Positions 1-5,422 of a DNA stretch of 5,614 nucleotides are shown in pieces; the first letter of the stretch is position 1, and each line of letters begins with the position of its first letter. The position numbers and the translations under genes are program-made. Origin of the DNA: Planctomycetaceae bacterium (GTDB taxonomy: Bacteria; Planctomycetota; Planctomycetia; Pirellulales; Thermoguttaceae); contig JAISJZ010000123.1 of NCBI GenBank assembly GCA_031261125.1, positions 1 to 5,614 on the forward strand, read 5' to 3'. The notes under the pieces are model-generated. The model made no database searches. It saw only the letters and a program-made list of their open reading frames with translations, and had not been told where the DNA came from.

Positions 1-43
1 GTTAATGCGGCGGCGGTCTTCAAAAATACGGTTAAACAGGATG

Positions 44-1357
44 TTATGGTAAAGCATAAAAAAACCGGTCGCGAATCACGCAGCCGGTCGGTTCCTCGGC
101 ACGCATCAGTTCAGTACAACCGCTGCACGCTAAACAAACTTTTTTGATGTCCATTACGTTCGTTGTCAAAATGTCGTTCGGCGCATCGGGGTATGCAAAA
201 CTGCTGCGCCCCATTCCGAATAATGTCGCCCAGTTGTTTTTCAAAATTCCGGCGGCAACCCCCGGCACCAAATTTCTTAACCACGCCGTTCCTGCCCCGA
301 ACATCGGCAAATCAGGAAACGCCTGCTGCATTTCCCTGACGATATTCACGAACCGGACAACGCCGTACAACGGATTCTCATCGTAAGGTTCCGTTCCCCG
401 CACCGGTGTTGCATACGGACGGTTAAAATGCGGATTAAAGTACGGATTACCTACCGTGATATTTAGCAGCGGAACACCGATTGTCTTTAATTCGGCAGCA
501 AGTTGCCGCGGTTCTGTTAAATCCCAAACTTGGTAATTTTCCTTGTCCGTTCCGAAACCATAAGGATATTTCACGGCATCGTAAACATTCAACCGGGACG
601 TAACGAACACTTGCGGGACTTCGTTTTTGACCCGCTGCATTGTTTCCCGCAAAAATCTTGTCCGGTTCCCGAATGAACCGCCGTACTTTCCTTCGCGGGT
701 GAACGCTCCAAGCAATTCATTTAGTAAATAGCCGTGGCAGGACTTGATGTCAACGCCGTCGAAGCCGCATTTTGCTGCCCGTTTCGCTGCCGTGATATAA
801 GCGTCTTGCAATCGGTCAAGTTCGCTGTCCGTAATGAGCGGATAATCGGCGGGAATGTTGTGGGCAGCATCGAGTACCGCACTGTGCTGGGCAATCACCG
901 GCTTGCGGTTATGCCGCACCGGTTTGCTGTACCGTCCGCTGTGCGTTAATTGCAGAACGCTGACGATTTCGTGTCCGTACTTTTTCCGGGCAACGGACTT
1001 TGTATGTTCTTCGAGGGCGGCGAACCGGTTCACGGACTTTTCGTTGAGCCAAAATTGCTGTTCGTTTGACCGGGCTTCCGGCAGCACTGCCGTTGCCTCA
1101 AACCAAATGAGTCCGGCACCGCCTTCGGCGAACCGTTCATAGCGGCGGAAACCCAATTCGGTCGGTTCGCCGTTCGGTCCTGAATCAAATCCTTCCATCG
1201 GTTGTACAACGAACCGGTTCGGAATTGTCAATCCGCTATCCAGTATCAGCGGTTTTGCCGCAGGTATCAAATCATCGGACAGCGGAATCGTCAAATCGAG
1301 TTGTGCCAACCCCGCTTGCAGTTCTTCGTAATTTTTAATAAACGGATATTTTGCCAT
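44..1357 (-). CDS. NADH:flavin oxidoreductase, Old Yellow Enzyme family, with C-terminal four-cysteine cluster
   Basis: This 437-residue protein is a flavin-dependent oxidoreductase of the Old Yellow Enzyme (OYE) TIM-barrel family, whose members bind FMN and reduce activated double bonds. Visible family features are NRFVVQPMEG near residues 47-56, QLTHSGRYS near 136-144, CHGYLLNELLGAF with His208 in the active-site region, KYGGSFGNRTRF near 224-235, and the FMN-phosphate region GAGTAWLR to GMGRSSFAYPD near 354-391. The end carries Cys408, Cys411, Cys414 and Cys426 (C-x2-C-x2-C-x11-C), resembling the iron-sulphur cluster motif of 2,4-dienoyl-CoA reductase-type OYEs (C-x2-C-x3-C-x11-C). The NAD(P)H/FAD domains of those enzymes are absent, so an external electron donor is likely. 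There is no signal peptide, so it should be cytoplasmic. The ATG lies 3 bases after the stop of the propeller gene, indicating co-transcription; no strong ribosome binding site is seen. The substrate is unknown. The protein stops only 11 residues after the last cysteine, and a T7 run sits near its end. Confidence 0.93.
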   Translation of the reverse strand: MAKYPFIKNYEELQAGLAQLDLTIPLSDDLIPAAKPLILDSGLTIPNRFVVQPMEGFDSGPNGEPTELGFRRYERFAEGGAGLIWFEATAVLPEARSNEQQFWLNEKSVNRFAALEEHTKSVARKKYGHEIVSVLQLTHSGRYSKPVRHNRKPVIAQHSAVLDAAHNIPADYPLITDSELDRLQDAYITAAKRAAKCGFDGVDIKSCHGYLLNELLGAFTREGKYGGSFGNRTRFLRETMQRVKNEVPQVFVTSRLNVYDAVKYPYGFGTDKENYQVWDLTEPRQLAAELKTIGVPLLNITVGNPYFNPHFNRPYATPVRGTEPYDENPLYGVVRFVNIVREMQQAFPDLPMFGAGTAWLRNLVPGVAAGILKNNWATLFGMGRSSFAYPDAPNDILTTNVMDIKKVCLACSGCTELMRAEEPTGCVIRDRFFYALP

Positions 1358-1360
1358 TGC

Positions 1361-2827
1361 TTATTCTTTTAAGTCAATACATTTCATCGTTGTTTGGTCG
1401 CGGAGCAAAAGCAAGCCGTTGACCATTGCCATCGGAGACCACGCCCCGTGGTCGTCTAACACCTGCGATTCCCACAGCGGTTTGTACCCCGCTGTTGTTG
1501 CTTCGCAAGCCGTTAGTTTGCCGTCATCGTCCATAATCAGGAAAACCGGATTCGCAGAATCCGGCTCGTTAACGAGAATGTACGGACCGCCGCCGAACCG
1601 TCCTTTGGAACCGCTGTGCCAAATCACTTTACCGTCCAGCGTCAGGCAAACGAATTCCTTATCCCGCTGCCGGATGCCGAACAGATGATTATCGTACAGT
1701 ATCGGCGTTTGCTGTTCCGAACCGAAAACAGCATCCTTCAGCCGGAACAAGGTCTTACAGTTAGCCGCAGGGACTTGCTCCGCGGTCTCAACGGCTGATT
1801 TGACTTGCAGCATTACCGAACCGCTCAAATAACCGCCGCAGCAGAAAATCCGATTGCCGGGACAAATCACCGGCGACGGACACGTTGCGATTTCAATTTG
1901 CCAATCCGTTGTTGACCATAAGATTTTTCCGTCAGCAGCGTCAACACCAACGACACCGCCTTTGCCGCAATACACGAATGTCTTTTTGCCGTCCAAATCC
2001 ATCGGGATAATCGAACTGTGCGTCATCGTCCAGCCGAACGGATTCGGTGTCCGCCAAATTTCTTTGCCCGTCCCGCAGTCAATTAACGTCAACAAACAAT
2101 CGGGACCCGCCGGAGCAGCAATGACCGCTTCCTTGTCCGTTATGAAGGGGCATTGTCCGGCGTACCATTCCGGTTCTGCTGTACCGTAAGTATGTTTCAA
2201 GTCGATGAACCATTTTTCCTGACCGGTCATTGCGTCAACGCAGAGCAGATGACACTTCGGACCAAGCGAAACGCAATACTTATCGGAAACAGCAGGAATC
2301 GTTCGGGACATACCGTGATTCTTTTTGATTTTCACCGGATACGAGTACCGCCAAATCTCTTCGGCGTTGTCCAGCGACAGGCAGCGCAACGCGTCCCGCT
2401 TGTTCTCCATATCATAATCGAGGATATACACCCTGCCGTTGCGGACGGCGGCACCGGCAAAACCTTCGCCGAGCGGCAATGTCCAGCGAGCCGACGACGG
2501 TGCCGGCGCATCTTTTCGTAATTTGACCGGTTCCTTATAAACGGCATCAAAATCATTGCCGCGGAAGTTTGACCAACTGCTTTTGACGGCTGACGGTTTG
2601 CCGGTGCCGGTCGCCAGTTCACCCTTAACCGGAATGTACTCTTGTTTCACTTCCGCCGCCGCTGCCGCCGGTTCCCGCTTGACGATACTATGCTCAATCT
2701 GTTTGCCCGGTATAAGCGTCAGCAGTGAACCGGTCAACAAAAGAGCGGCACCGGCAAGCAATGCGGACATCGCCAGTGTGGAAAGAAAAACGATTTGTTT
2801 GGAATTGAAAGTGAACACGGTTGACAA
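1361..2827 (-). CDS. membrane-anchored PQQ-like (BamB-like) beta-propeller protein
   Basis: The 488-residue product begins with a hydrophobic segment at about residues 12-40, read as an uncleaved signal anchor or signal peptide. An Ala/Lys/Glu-rich linker (about 50-85) follows, then a propeller. WSNFRGND (85-92) is the W-x-FRG entry motif common in PQQ-like quinoprotein propellers. Blade motifs of the type 'L-x-D-x-x-x-G-x-x-x-W' recur: CLSLDNAEEIWR (149-160), CVDAMTGQEKWF (196-207), LIDCGTGKEIWR (248-259), GVDAADGKILWS (294-305) and CLTLDGKVIWHS (394-405). A last strand, KCIDLKE, closes the ring. The family includes BamB and PQQ dehydrogenases, but PQQ ligands and a lipobox are not evident, so this is probably a scaffold or an enzyme of unknown substrate. 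Sixteen cysteines lie in the propeller, which is unusual for an exported protein. The start is TTG at 2827, with a TAG three codons upstream and a weak GGATAG ribosome site. GTG at codon 4 is an alternative. It is the first gene of an operon with the flavoenzyme. Confidence 0.9.
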   Translation of the reverse strand: MSTVFTFNSKQIVFLSTLAMSALLAGAALLLTGSLLTLIPGKQIEHSIVKREPAAAAAEVKQEYIPVKGELATGTGKPSAVKSSWSNFRGNDFDAVYKEPVKLRKDAPAPSSARWTLPLGEGFAGAAVRNGRVYILDYDMENKRDALRCLSLDNAEEIWRYSYPVKIKKNHGMSRTIPAVSDKYCVSLGPKCHLLCVDAMTGQEKWFIDLKHTYGTAEPEWYAGQCPFITDKEAVIAAPAGPDCLLTLIDCGTGKEIWRTPNPFGWTMTHSSIIPMDLDGKKTFVYCGKGGVVGVDAADGKILWSTTDWQIEIATCPSPVICPGNRIFCCGGYLSGSVMLQVKSAVETAEQVPAANCKTLFRLKDAVFGSEQQTPILYDNHLFGIRQRDKEFVCLTLDGKVIWHSGSKGRFGGGPYILVNEPDSANPVFLIMDDDGKLTACEATTAGYKPLWESQVLDDHGAWSPMAMVNGLLLLRDQTTMKCIDLKE

Positions 2828-2863
2828 TTCATTCTATCCGAATGTTGAATACTCTGCCATACC

Positions 2864-2903
2864 GAACGTTATGGAACGTTATCATTTTCGTAACATTTGT
2901 TAC
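2864..2903. promoter_or_regulatory. possible operator cluster: direct repeat GAACGTTAT x2 and inverted repeat GTAACA-TT-TGTTAC
   Basis: GAACGTTAT occurs at 2864-2872 and again at 2874-2882, a period of 10 bases, about one helical turn. At 2890-2903 there is a perfect 6-2-6 inverted repeat, GTAACA TT TGTTAC. All lie 37-76 bases upstream of the propeller start codon, where a regulator could act on that operon. The repeats are seen directly; the regulatory role is inference, and no known regulator motif was recognised. Confidence 0.35.
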
Positions 2904-2930
2904 ATTTCCGTTTTTTTTCTAAAAAACGCC

Positions 2931-2945
2931 TGCAAGGACCTTGCA
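2931..2945. promoter_or_regulatory. perfect 15-bp palindrome overlapping the -35 box
   Basis: TGCAAGG-A-CCTTGCA is a perfect 7-1-7 inverted repeat. TGCAAGGAC also recurs as a direct repeat at 2931-2939 and 2942-2950, with an 11-base period. The right arm overlaps the proposed -35 hexamer at 2941-2946, the position expected for a repressor or activator site. An RNA hairpin is less likely because the loop would be too small and the site lies upstream of the predicted transcription start. Confidence 0.4.
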
Positions 2946-2969
2946 AGGACATATTTTTTCTGTTATGAT
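2941..2969 (+). promoter_or_regulatory. sigma-70-like promoter for the DUF1559 gene
   Basis: TTGCAA at 2941-2946 (4 of 6 matches to TTGACA) is followed by a 17-base spacer and TATGAT at 2964-2969 (5 of 6 matches to TATAAT). An A/T-rich block lies just upstream. Transcription would begin near 2976, giving a leader of about 108 bases that contains all three hairpin repeats. The assignment assumes a housekeeping-type sigma factor and has no experimental support here. Confidence 0.55.
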
Positions 2970-2981
2970 GCTCTGCACTGT

Positions 2982-3067
2982 TTAGTCAGCCCCAACCGCT
3001 TGCGATGGGTATTAGTCAGCCCTGTTGCTTGCGGCGGGTATTGTTAGCCCAATCGCTTGGCGATGGG
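2982..3067 (+). repeat. three-unit imperfect tandem repeat with hairpin potential in the DUF1559 leader
   Basis: Three degenerate units follow one another at about 2982-3011, 3012-3040 and 3041-3067. The shared pattern is TTAGTCAGCCC, about 5 variable bases, GCTTG, a G/C-rich part, then GGG and usually TAT. The GGG blocks at 3007-3009, 3036-3038 and 3065-3067 are spaced exactly 29 bases. Each unit can fold on itself. Unit 3 is best: CCC-A-ATCGC, loop TTG, GCGAT-GGG, with only one bulged A. Units 1 and 2 are weaker, and their differences partly keep pairing through wobble pairs. The last unit ends 3 bases before the purine-rich ribosome-binding region. Role unknown: a leader RNA structure, a protein site or a dispersed repeat family. 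Confidence 0.7.
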
Positions 3068-3070
3068 AGA

Positions 3071-3076
3071 AAGGAG
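3071..3076 (+). promoter_or_regulatory. ribosome binding site that fixes the DUF1559 start
   Basis: AAGGAG lies 7 bases before the ATG at 3084, an ideal spacing. This supports ATG at 3084 over the in-frame TTG at 3057 and ATG at 3063, which fall inside hairpin unit 3 and have no ribosome site. It also disfavours the in-frame ATG at 3108. Confidence 0.85.
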
Positions 3077-3083
3077 ACCGATT

Positions 3084-4175
3084 ATGACCGAATCGACAAA
3101 TGTTAAAATGGGGGGGGGGGGCAATTCGCGTTGTTTTCGCGGTTTTACGCTCGTTGAACTGCTGGTTGTTATTGCAATCATCGGTGTATTGATTGCTCTT
3201 CTTTTGCCCGCTGTGCAAGCCGCACGAGAAGCCGCACGCCGGATGCAATGCACAAACCACGTCAAACAGTTGTCGCTTGCCCTGCACAACTACCACGACA
3301 CCAACTATGCTTTCCCGTGCGACGGATACACATCGTATGCAGCCAACTGCGGCAAAAACAACACGATGGGCGTACACACAAAGTTGCTGCCGTTCTACGA
3401 ACAGCAAGCCCTGTATGACCAAATTATTTGGGACCAAGCATACACTTGGGGGTCGGTAAGCAAGATTTATCAGTACGCTGCCGGGCTGACCCGTATTACA
3501 TCGCTGCTTTGTCCCAGTTCCACCAATGTGTATGCCCGGAACAATTGGGCGGATGCCGGAACCGGTGTTCCGAGCGAACCGGCTATTGAACGCAACGGGG
3601 ACACTGCGCCGAACCAATGGTTCTGCACGCACTACACAGGCAACGGCGGAGCGGAAATCTCCGGCTGGTACCGCATCAAAGGTGCAGACGGTGTCGATTT
3701 TAAGGACAACAACGGTGCCGCGTGCGGCAACGGAATAATGAGTCCCGGTTCCAATAAGGACTTTTCTGCGATGAGCGACGGCACATCGAATACATTTGCG
3801 TTCGGCGAAATGTCGTGGAATGAGTTGGCGTTGCGGGGATGGCATCGGGGAACGTACTTGTTCGACCCCGAAGCAAACTATACCAATGGAAGCGCACAAA
3901 AAACCTGTGCTTATTTGTCAGTCCGCACGTTCCGCTCCGATTGGACAATCAATCTGGGAAAGAAACGGAAAGTTGCCGGCGATTGGTCAGTAGCAACTGG
4001 TGTGGCTAGGTACGCAAACTTAAAAATAGTCGGCGGCTGGGGCAGCGAACATCCGGGCGGCTGTCAATTCGGTTTGGGCGACGGTTCCGTCCGGTTCGTA
4101 TCAGAAAATCTGTCCGGCGATGTTCTGTGCGCTTACGGCGGAACCGAAGACGGAACATCTTACTCCTTGCCGTAA
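3084..4175 (+). CDS. DUF1559 family prepilin-like protein with H-x9-DG C-terminal motif
   Basis: The 363-residue product starts with a short basic leader (residues 1-20), then the type IV prepilin/pseudopilin signature [20 protein letters not shown]. Cleavage and N-methylation by a prepilin peptidase are expected between Gly20 and Phe21, with Glu25 as the conserved Glu at mature position 5. The hydrophobic helix runs on into [12 protein letters not shown] and a conserved segment ending near [12 protein letters not shown]. The C-terminus has [13 protein letters not shown], with His323 and Asp333-Gly334 forming the H-x9-DG motif of the planctomycete family. The centre (residues about 70-310) is rich in Gly, Asn, Trp and Cys and probably forms a secreted beta-rich domain. 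These proteins are thought to be envelope or surface pseudopilin-like proteins; the individual role is unknown. A G12 run at 3110-3121 encodes the end of Met9 and Gly10-13 and is a possible slippage site. A small lipoprotein gene follows 83 bases downstream on the same strand. Confidence 0.95.
   Translation: MTESTNVKMGGGGNSRCFRGFTLVELLVVIAIIGVLIALLLPAVQAAREAARRMQCTNHVKQLSLALHNYHDTNYAFPCDGYTSYAANCGKNNTMGVHTKLLPFYEQQALYDQIIWDQAYTWGSVSKIYQYAAGLTRITSLLCPSSTNVYARNNWADAGTGVPSEPAIERNGDTAPNQWFCTHYTGNGGAEISGWYRIKGADGVDFKDNNGAACGNGIMSPGSNKDFSAMSDGTSNTFAFGEMSWNELALRGWHRGTYLFDPEANYTNGSAQKTCAYLSVRTFRSDWTINLGKKRKVAGDWSVATGVARYANLKIVGGWGSEHPGGCQFGLGDGSVRFVSENLSGDVLCAYGGTEDGTSYSLP
3110..3121 (+). repeat. G12 homopolymer tract within the DUF1559 coding sequence
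   Basis: Twelve consecutive G begin with the last base of the Met9 codon and run through codons 10-13, before the prepilin signature. With 12 G the frame is open. Gaining one G gives a stop after about 24 residues, and losing one gives a stop after about 35, both without a correct pilin signal. Long G tracts near the start of surface-protein genes are classic slipped-strand contingency sites in other bacteria; that this one varies is inference. Confidence 0.9.
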
Positions 4176-4223
4176 TAACAGCAAGGAAAGAATAGTTTTT
4201 AGAAGTCCCCGGTAATTTCAATA

Positions 4224-4238
4224 CCGCCGTTTCGGCGG
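4224..4238 (+). other. perfect hairpin between the DUF1559 and lipoprotein genes
   Basis: CCGCCG-TTT-CGGCGG forms a perfect 6-bp G/C stem with a 3-base loop in the 83-base gap between the two plus-strand genes. It is followed by CGGCTAAAC with no T tract, so it is not a standard intrinsic terminator. It could block 3' exonucleases or set the ratio of the two messages. No promoter of its own was recognised for the lipoprotein gene. Confidence 0.45.
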
Positions 4239-4258
4239 CGGCTAAACACACAACGGTT

Positions 4259-4657
4259 ATGAAACTTCTCCGCTGTTCATTATTCATTTTACACTGTTTG
4301 TTATTCATTTCCCTTTGCGGCTGCGGCGAAAAGTTGCAGGGCTTCGGCGGTGCCGTTACTTATAACGGCAAGCCGTTAGAAAAAGGGCTGATTTCATTCA
4401 ATCCCGATGCCGAAAAAGGCAATCTGATGGGGGCGAGCAACATTGCTGCTGTCAGGGACGGACATTACGAATTGCCGGTGTCGCAAGGAATTTCCGGCGG
4501 CTGGTACAAGATTCGCGTCGAATCAACGGAACACGTTGACGGCGAAGAAGGCGGTTACGAAAAAGACCTGATTCCGCCGTATTTGTTTTCGCACGAATTC
4601 AAGCCGGACGAAAAAACGTTCGACATTGATATACCGGTACAGAAAAAAACAAAATGA
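4259..4657 (+). CDS. small lipoprotein with carboxypeptidase-regulatory/transthyretin-like domain
   Basis: The product is 132 residues. An N-terminal hydrophobic signal (residues 3-19) ends in the lipobox LCGC with Cys22 as the lipidated residue. The mature part resembles the short beta-sandwich lipoproteins common in planctomycetes: GAVTYNGKPLEKGLISFNP (31-49), then a DGHYELPV strand (67-74), GGWYKIRV (80-87), LIPPYLFSHEF (104-114) and a terminal FDIDIPVQKK. This matches the usual pattern 'G-x-V-x-Y-x-GKPL-x-x-G-x-I-x-F-x-P'. It should sit on the periplasmic or outer face of a membrane; its partner is unknown, but genes of this type often follow DUF1559 genes, as here. The ATG has no clear ribosome binding site, so translation may depend on coupling or be weak. 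The signal peptide is built from an in-frame 21-base duplication (4273-4310). Confidence 0.87.
   Translation: MKLLRCSLFILHCLLFISLCGCGEKLQGFGGAVTYNGKPLEKGLISFNPDAEKGNLMGASNIAAVRDGHYELPVSQGISGGWYKIRVESTEHVDGEEGGYEKDLIPPYLFSHEFKPDEKTFDIDIPVQKKTK
4273..4310 (+). repeat. 21-base tandem duplication inside the lipoprotein signal peptide
   Basis: CTGTTCATTATTCATTT at 4273-4289 and CTGTTTGTTATTCATTT at 4294-4310 match at 15 of 17 positions with a period of 21 bases, exactly seven codons. In protein this gives CSLFILH followed by CLLFISL, the hydrophobic core of the signal. The A/T-rich TTATTCATTT style differs from the surrounding G/C-rich coding sequence. Confidence 0.65.
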
Positions 4658-4678
4658 CAACGGCACGCCGCTGCGTTG
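4640..4678 (-). terminator. likely intrinsic terminator for the ECF sigma factor gene
   Basis: In the 38-base gap between convergent genes, 4658-4678 can fold: CAACG pairs with CGTTG, and an inner GC/GC pairing encloses a short loop. Read on the minus strand, the hairpin is followed at once by TCATTTTGTTTTTTTC (4657-4642), a good U-rich tail, starting 17 bases after the sigma gene stop. In the plus direction the hairpin has no T tract, so termination of the lipoprotein message there is less certain. The T-rich tail overlaps the end of the lipoprotein coding sequence. Confidence 0.5.
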
Positions 4679-4695
4679 GTGTCTATTGAACCGTG

Positions 4696-5373
4696 TTATC
4701 TGACTTTTCTTCCTTTTTCAACGTAACCTTCGAGAGCGTCCCGAAGGTTGATTCTTGCCCGGCACAGCAGCGACTTGACGGCTTGCGGCGACATTTCGAG
4801 AACATCGGCAATTTCCAGATAACTCATTCCCTCAAACTTATTCAGCAGGACTGCCGTCCGCTGCCGTTCGCCCAAGGATTCTAACGCTAAGTGAACCATT
4901 TGCCGCATTTCAATTTTATCTATTTGCCTTGCCGGTATCGTACTGCTGCTTGCAACGATGGCGTTGTCTGCCGCAAGGAACGCATCGCTTTGACCGGTGT
5001 CTTGTGTGGTTGTACCGAGTTGAACTTCCGGTTTCCGGCTTCGTGTCCGAAGAGCGTTCAGAGCGACGTTATTGGCAATCGTGAAGAGCCACGTTGTAAA
5101 TTTTGCTTCCGGCTTGTAGGATTTTCTCGCCCGGAACATCCGCAAAAAAACCTCCTGTGTCAAGTCCTCGGCAAGGTCGCGGCTGTTGACGATGTGTCTT
5201 AACAGAGTCAGCACTCGTCCCTGATAGCGCAGCATCAAATCCTCGAACGCTGCCGCGTCATCTTGCTGAACGGCAAGCATCCGCAGAACATCTTCATCCC
5301 GAAGGTCTAAATGAGTTGATGACACTGACATACCGTCATTATCCGCAGCCCGCAGTTCACTGTCAATTCTCAC
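4696..5373 (-). CDS. ECF-type RNA polymerase sigma factor (sigma-70 family)
   Basis: This 225-residue protein directs RNA polymerase to alternative promoters. Region 2 spans about residues 40-112 and includes RDLAEDLTQEVFLRMFRARK (65-84, core binding and -10 contact) and FTTWLFTIANNVALNALRTR (92-111). A variable Ser/Thr/Gln-rich linker runs from 113 to 150. Region 4 spans about 155-213, with LESLGERQRTAVLLNKFEGMSY and the helix-turn-helix LEIADVLEMSPQAVKSLLCRAR (-35 contact). Region 3 is absent, as in ECF (group 4) factors. The start chosen is GTG at 5373, since an in-frame stop lies upstream with no earlier start codon; ATG at codon 15 (5331) is a real alternative, and neither has a strong ribosome site. 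The first 20-25 residues are variable. No anti-sigma gene follows downstream on the same strand. The upstream neighbour, 49 bases away, is the end of a fibronectin III-like gene. The regulon is unknown. Confidence 0.94.
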   Translation of the reverse strand: MRIDSELRAADNDGMSVSSTHLDLRDEDVLRMLAVQQDDAAAFEDLMLRYQGRVLTLLRHIVNSRDLAEDLTQEVFLRMFRARKSYKPEAKFTTWLFTIANNVALNALRTRSRKPEVQLGTTTQDTGQSDAFLAADNAIVASSSTIPARQIDKIEMRQMVHLALESLGERQRTAVLLNKFEGMSYLEIADVLEMSPQAVKSLLCRARINLRDALEGYVEKGRKVR

Positions 5374-5422
5374 GGATATTTTATCAGGACACTTCCGGGT
5401 TTCCCAATTTTTTTCGCTGAAA

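Larger units (their letters stand above)
2828..3083. promoter_or_regulatory. divergent control region between the propeller and DUF1559 genes
   Basis: These 256 bases separate two diverging genes and have no credible coding content. The left part (2828-2910) would hold the propeller-gene promoter, but I could not assign convincing -35 and -10 boxes on the minus strand. The middle is A/T rich: T8 at 2911-2918 and A6 at 2921-2926, a possible UP-like element for the plus-strand promoter. The right part holds the promoter, leader repeats and ribosome binding site described separately. Confidence 0.75.

Noticed and set aside
1361..2827. Calling the propeller gene bamB
   Set aside because: The protein lacks a lipobox, is longer than BamB and has no neighbouring outer-membrane assembly genes; the similarity is at the level of the propeller fold only.
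2556..3047. A 163-codon plus-strand open frame crossing the start of the propeller gene and the divergent control region
   Set aside because: It is antisense to the propeller signal and linker, runs through promoter and repeat sequence, and shows no recognisable domain or ribosome site.
2982..3067. CRISPR array or integron attachment site
   Set aside because: The repeats are directly adjacent and diverged with no unique spacers, there are only three, and no cas or integrase gene is near. The structure fits leader hairpins or a dispersed palindromic repeat better.
3057..3083. Upstream TTG (3057) or ATG (3063) as the DUF1559 start
   Set aside because: Both lie within hairpin unit 3 without a ribosome site, while ATG at 3084 has AAGGAG at a 7-base spacing.
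3012..3899. A 295-codon open frame on the minus strand, antisense to the DUF1559 gene
   Set aside because: It covers the strongly supported prepilin signature in antisense, has no family features, low-complexity Arg/Val-rich composition and no ribosome site. It arises from codon bias of the real gene.
4006..4308. A 100-codon minus-strand open frame starting in the lipoprotein signal region
   Set aside because: It is antisense to the conserved H-x9-DG end of the DUF1559 gene, its start consists of the A/T-rich 21-base repeat, and its Arg-rich sequence has no family features.
5374..5422. An ECF-type autoregulated promoter (GGAA...GTC) before the sigma factor gene
   Set aside because: GGAAAC and GTCC occur on the minus strand but only about 8 bases apart, too close for the usual 16-17 base spacing.
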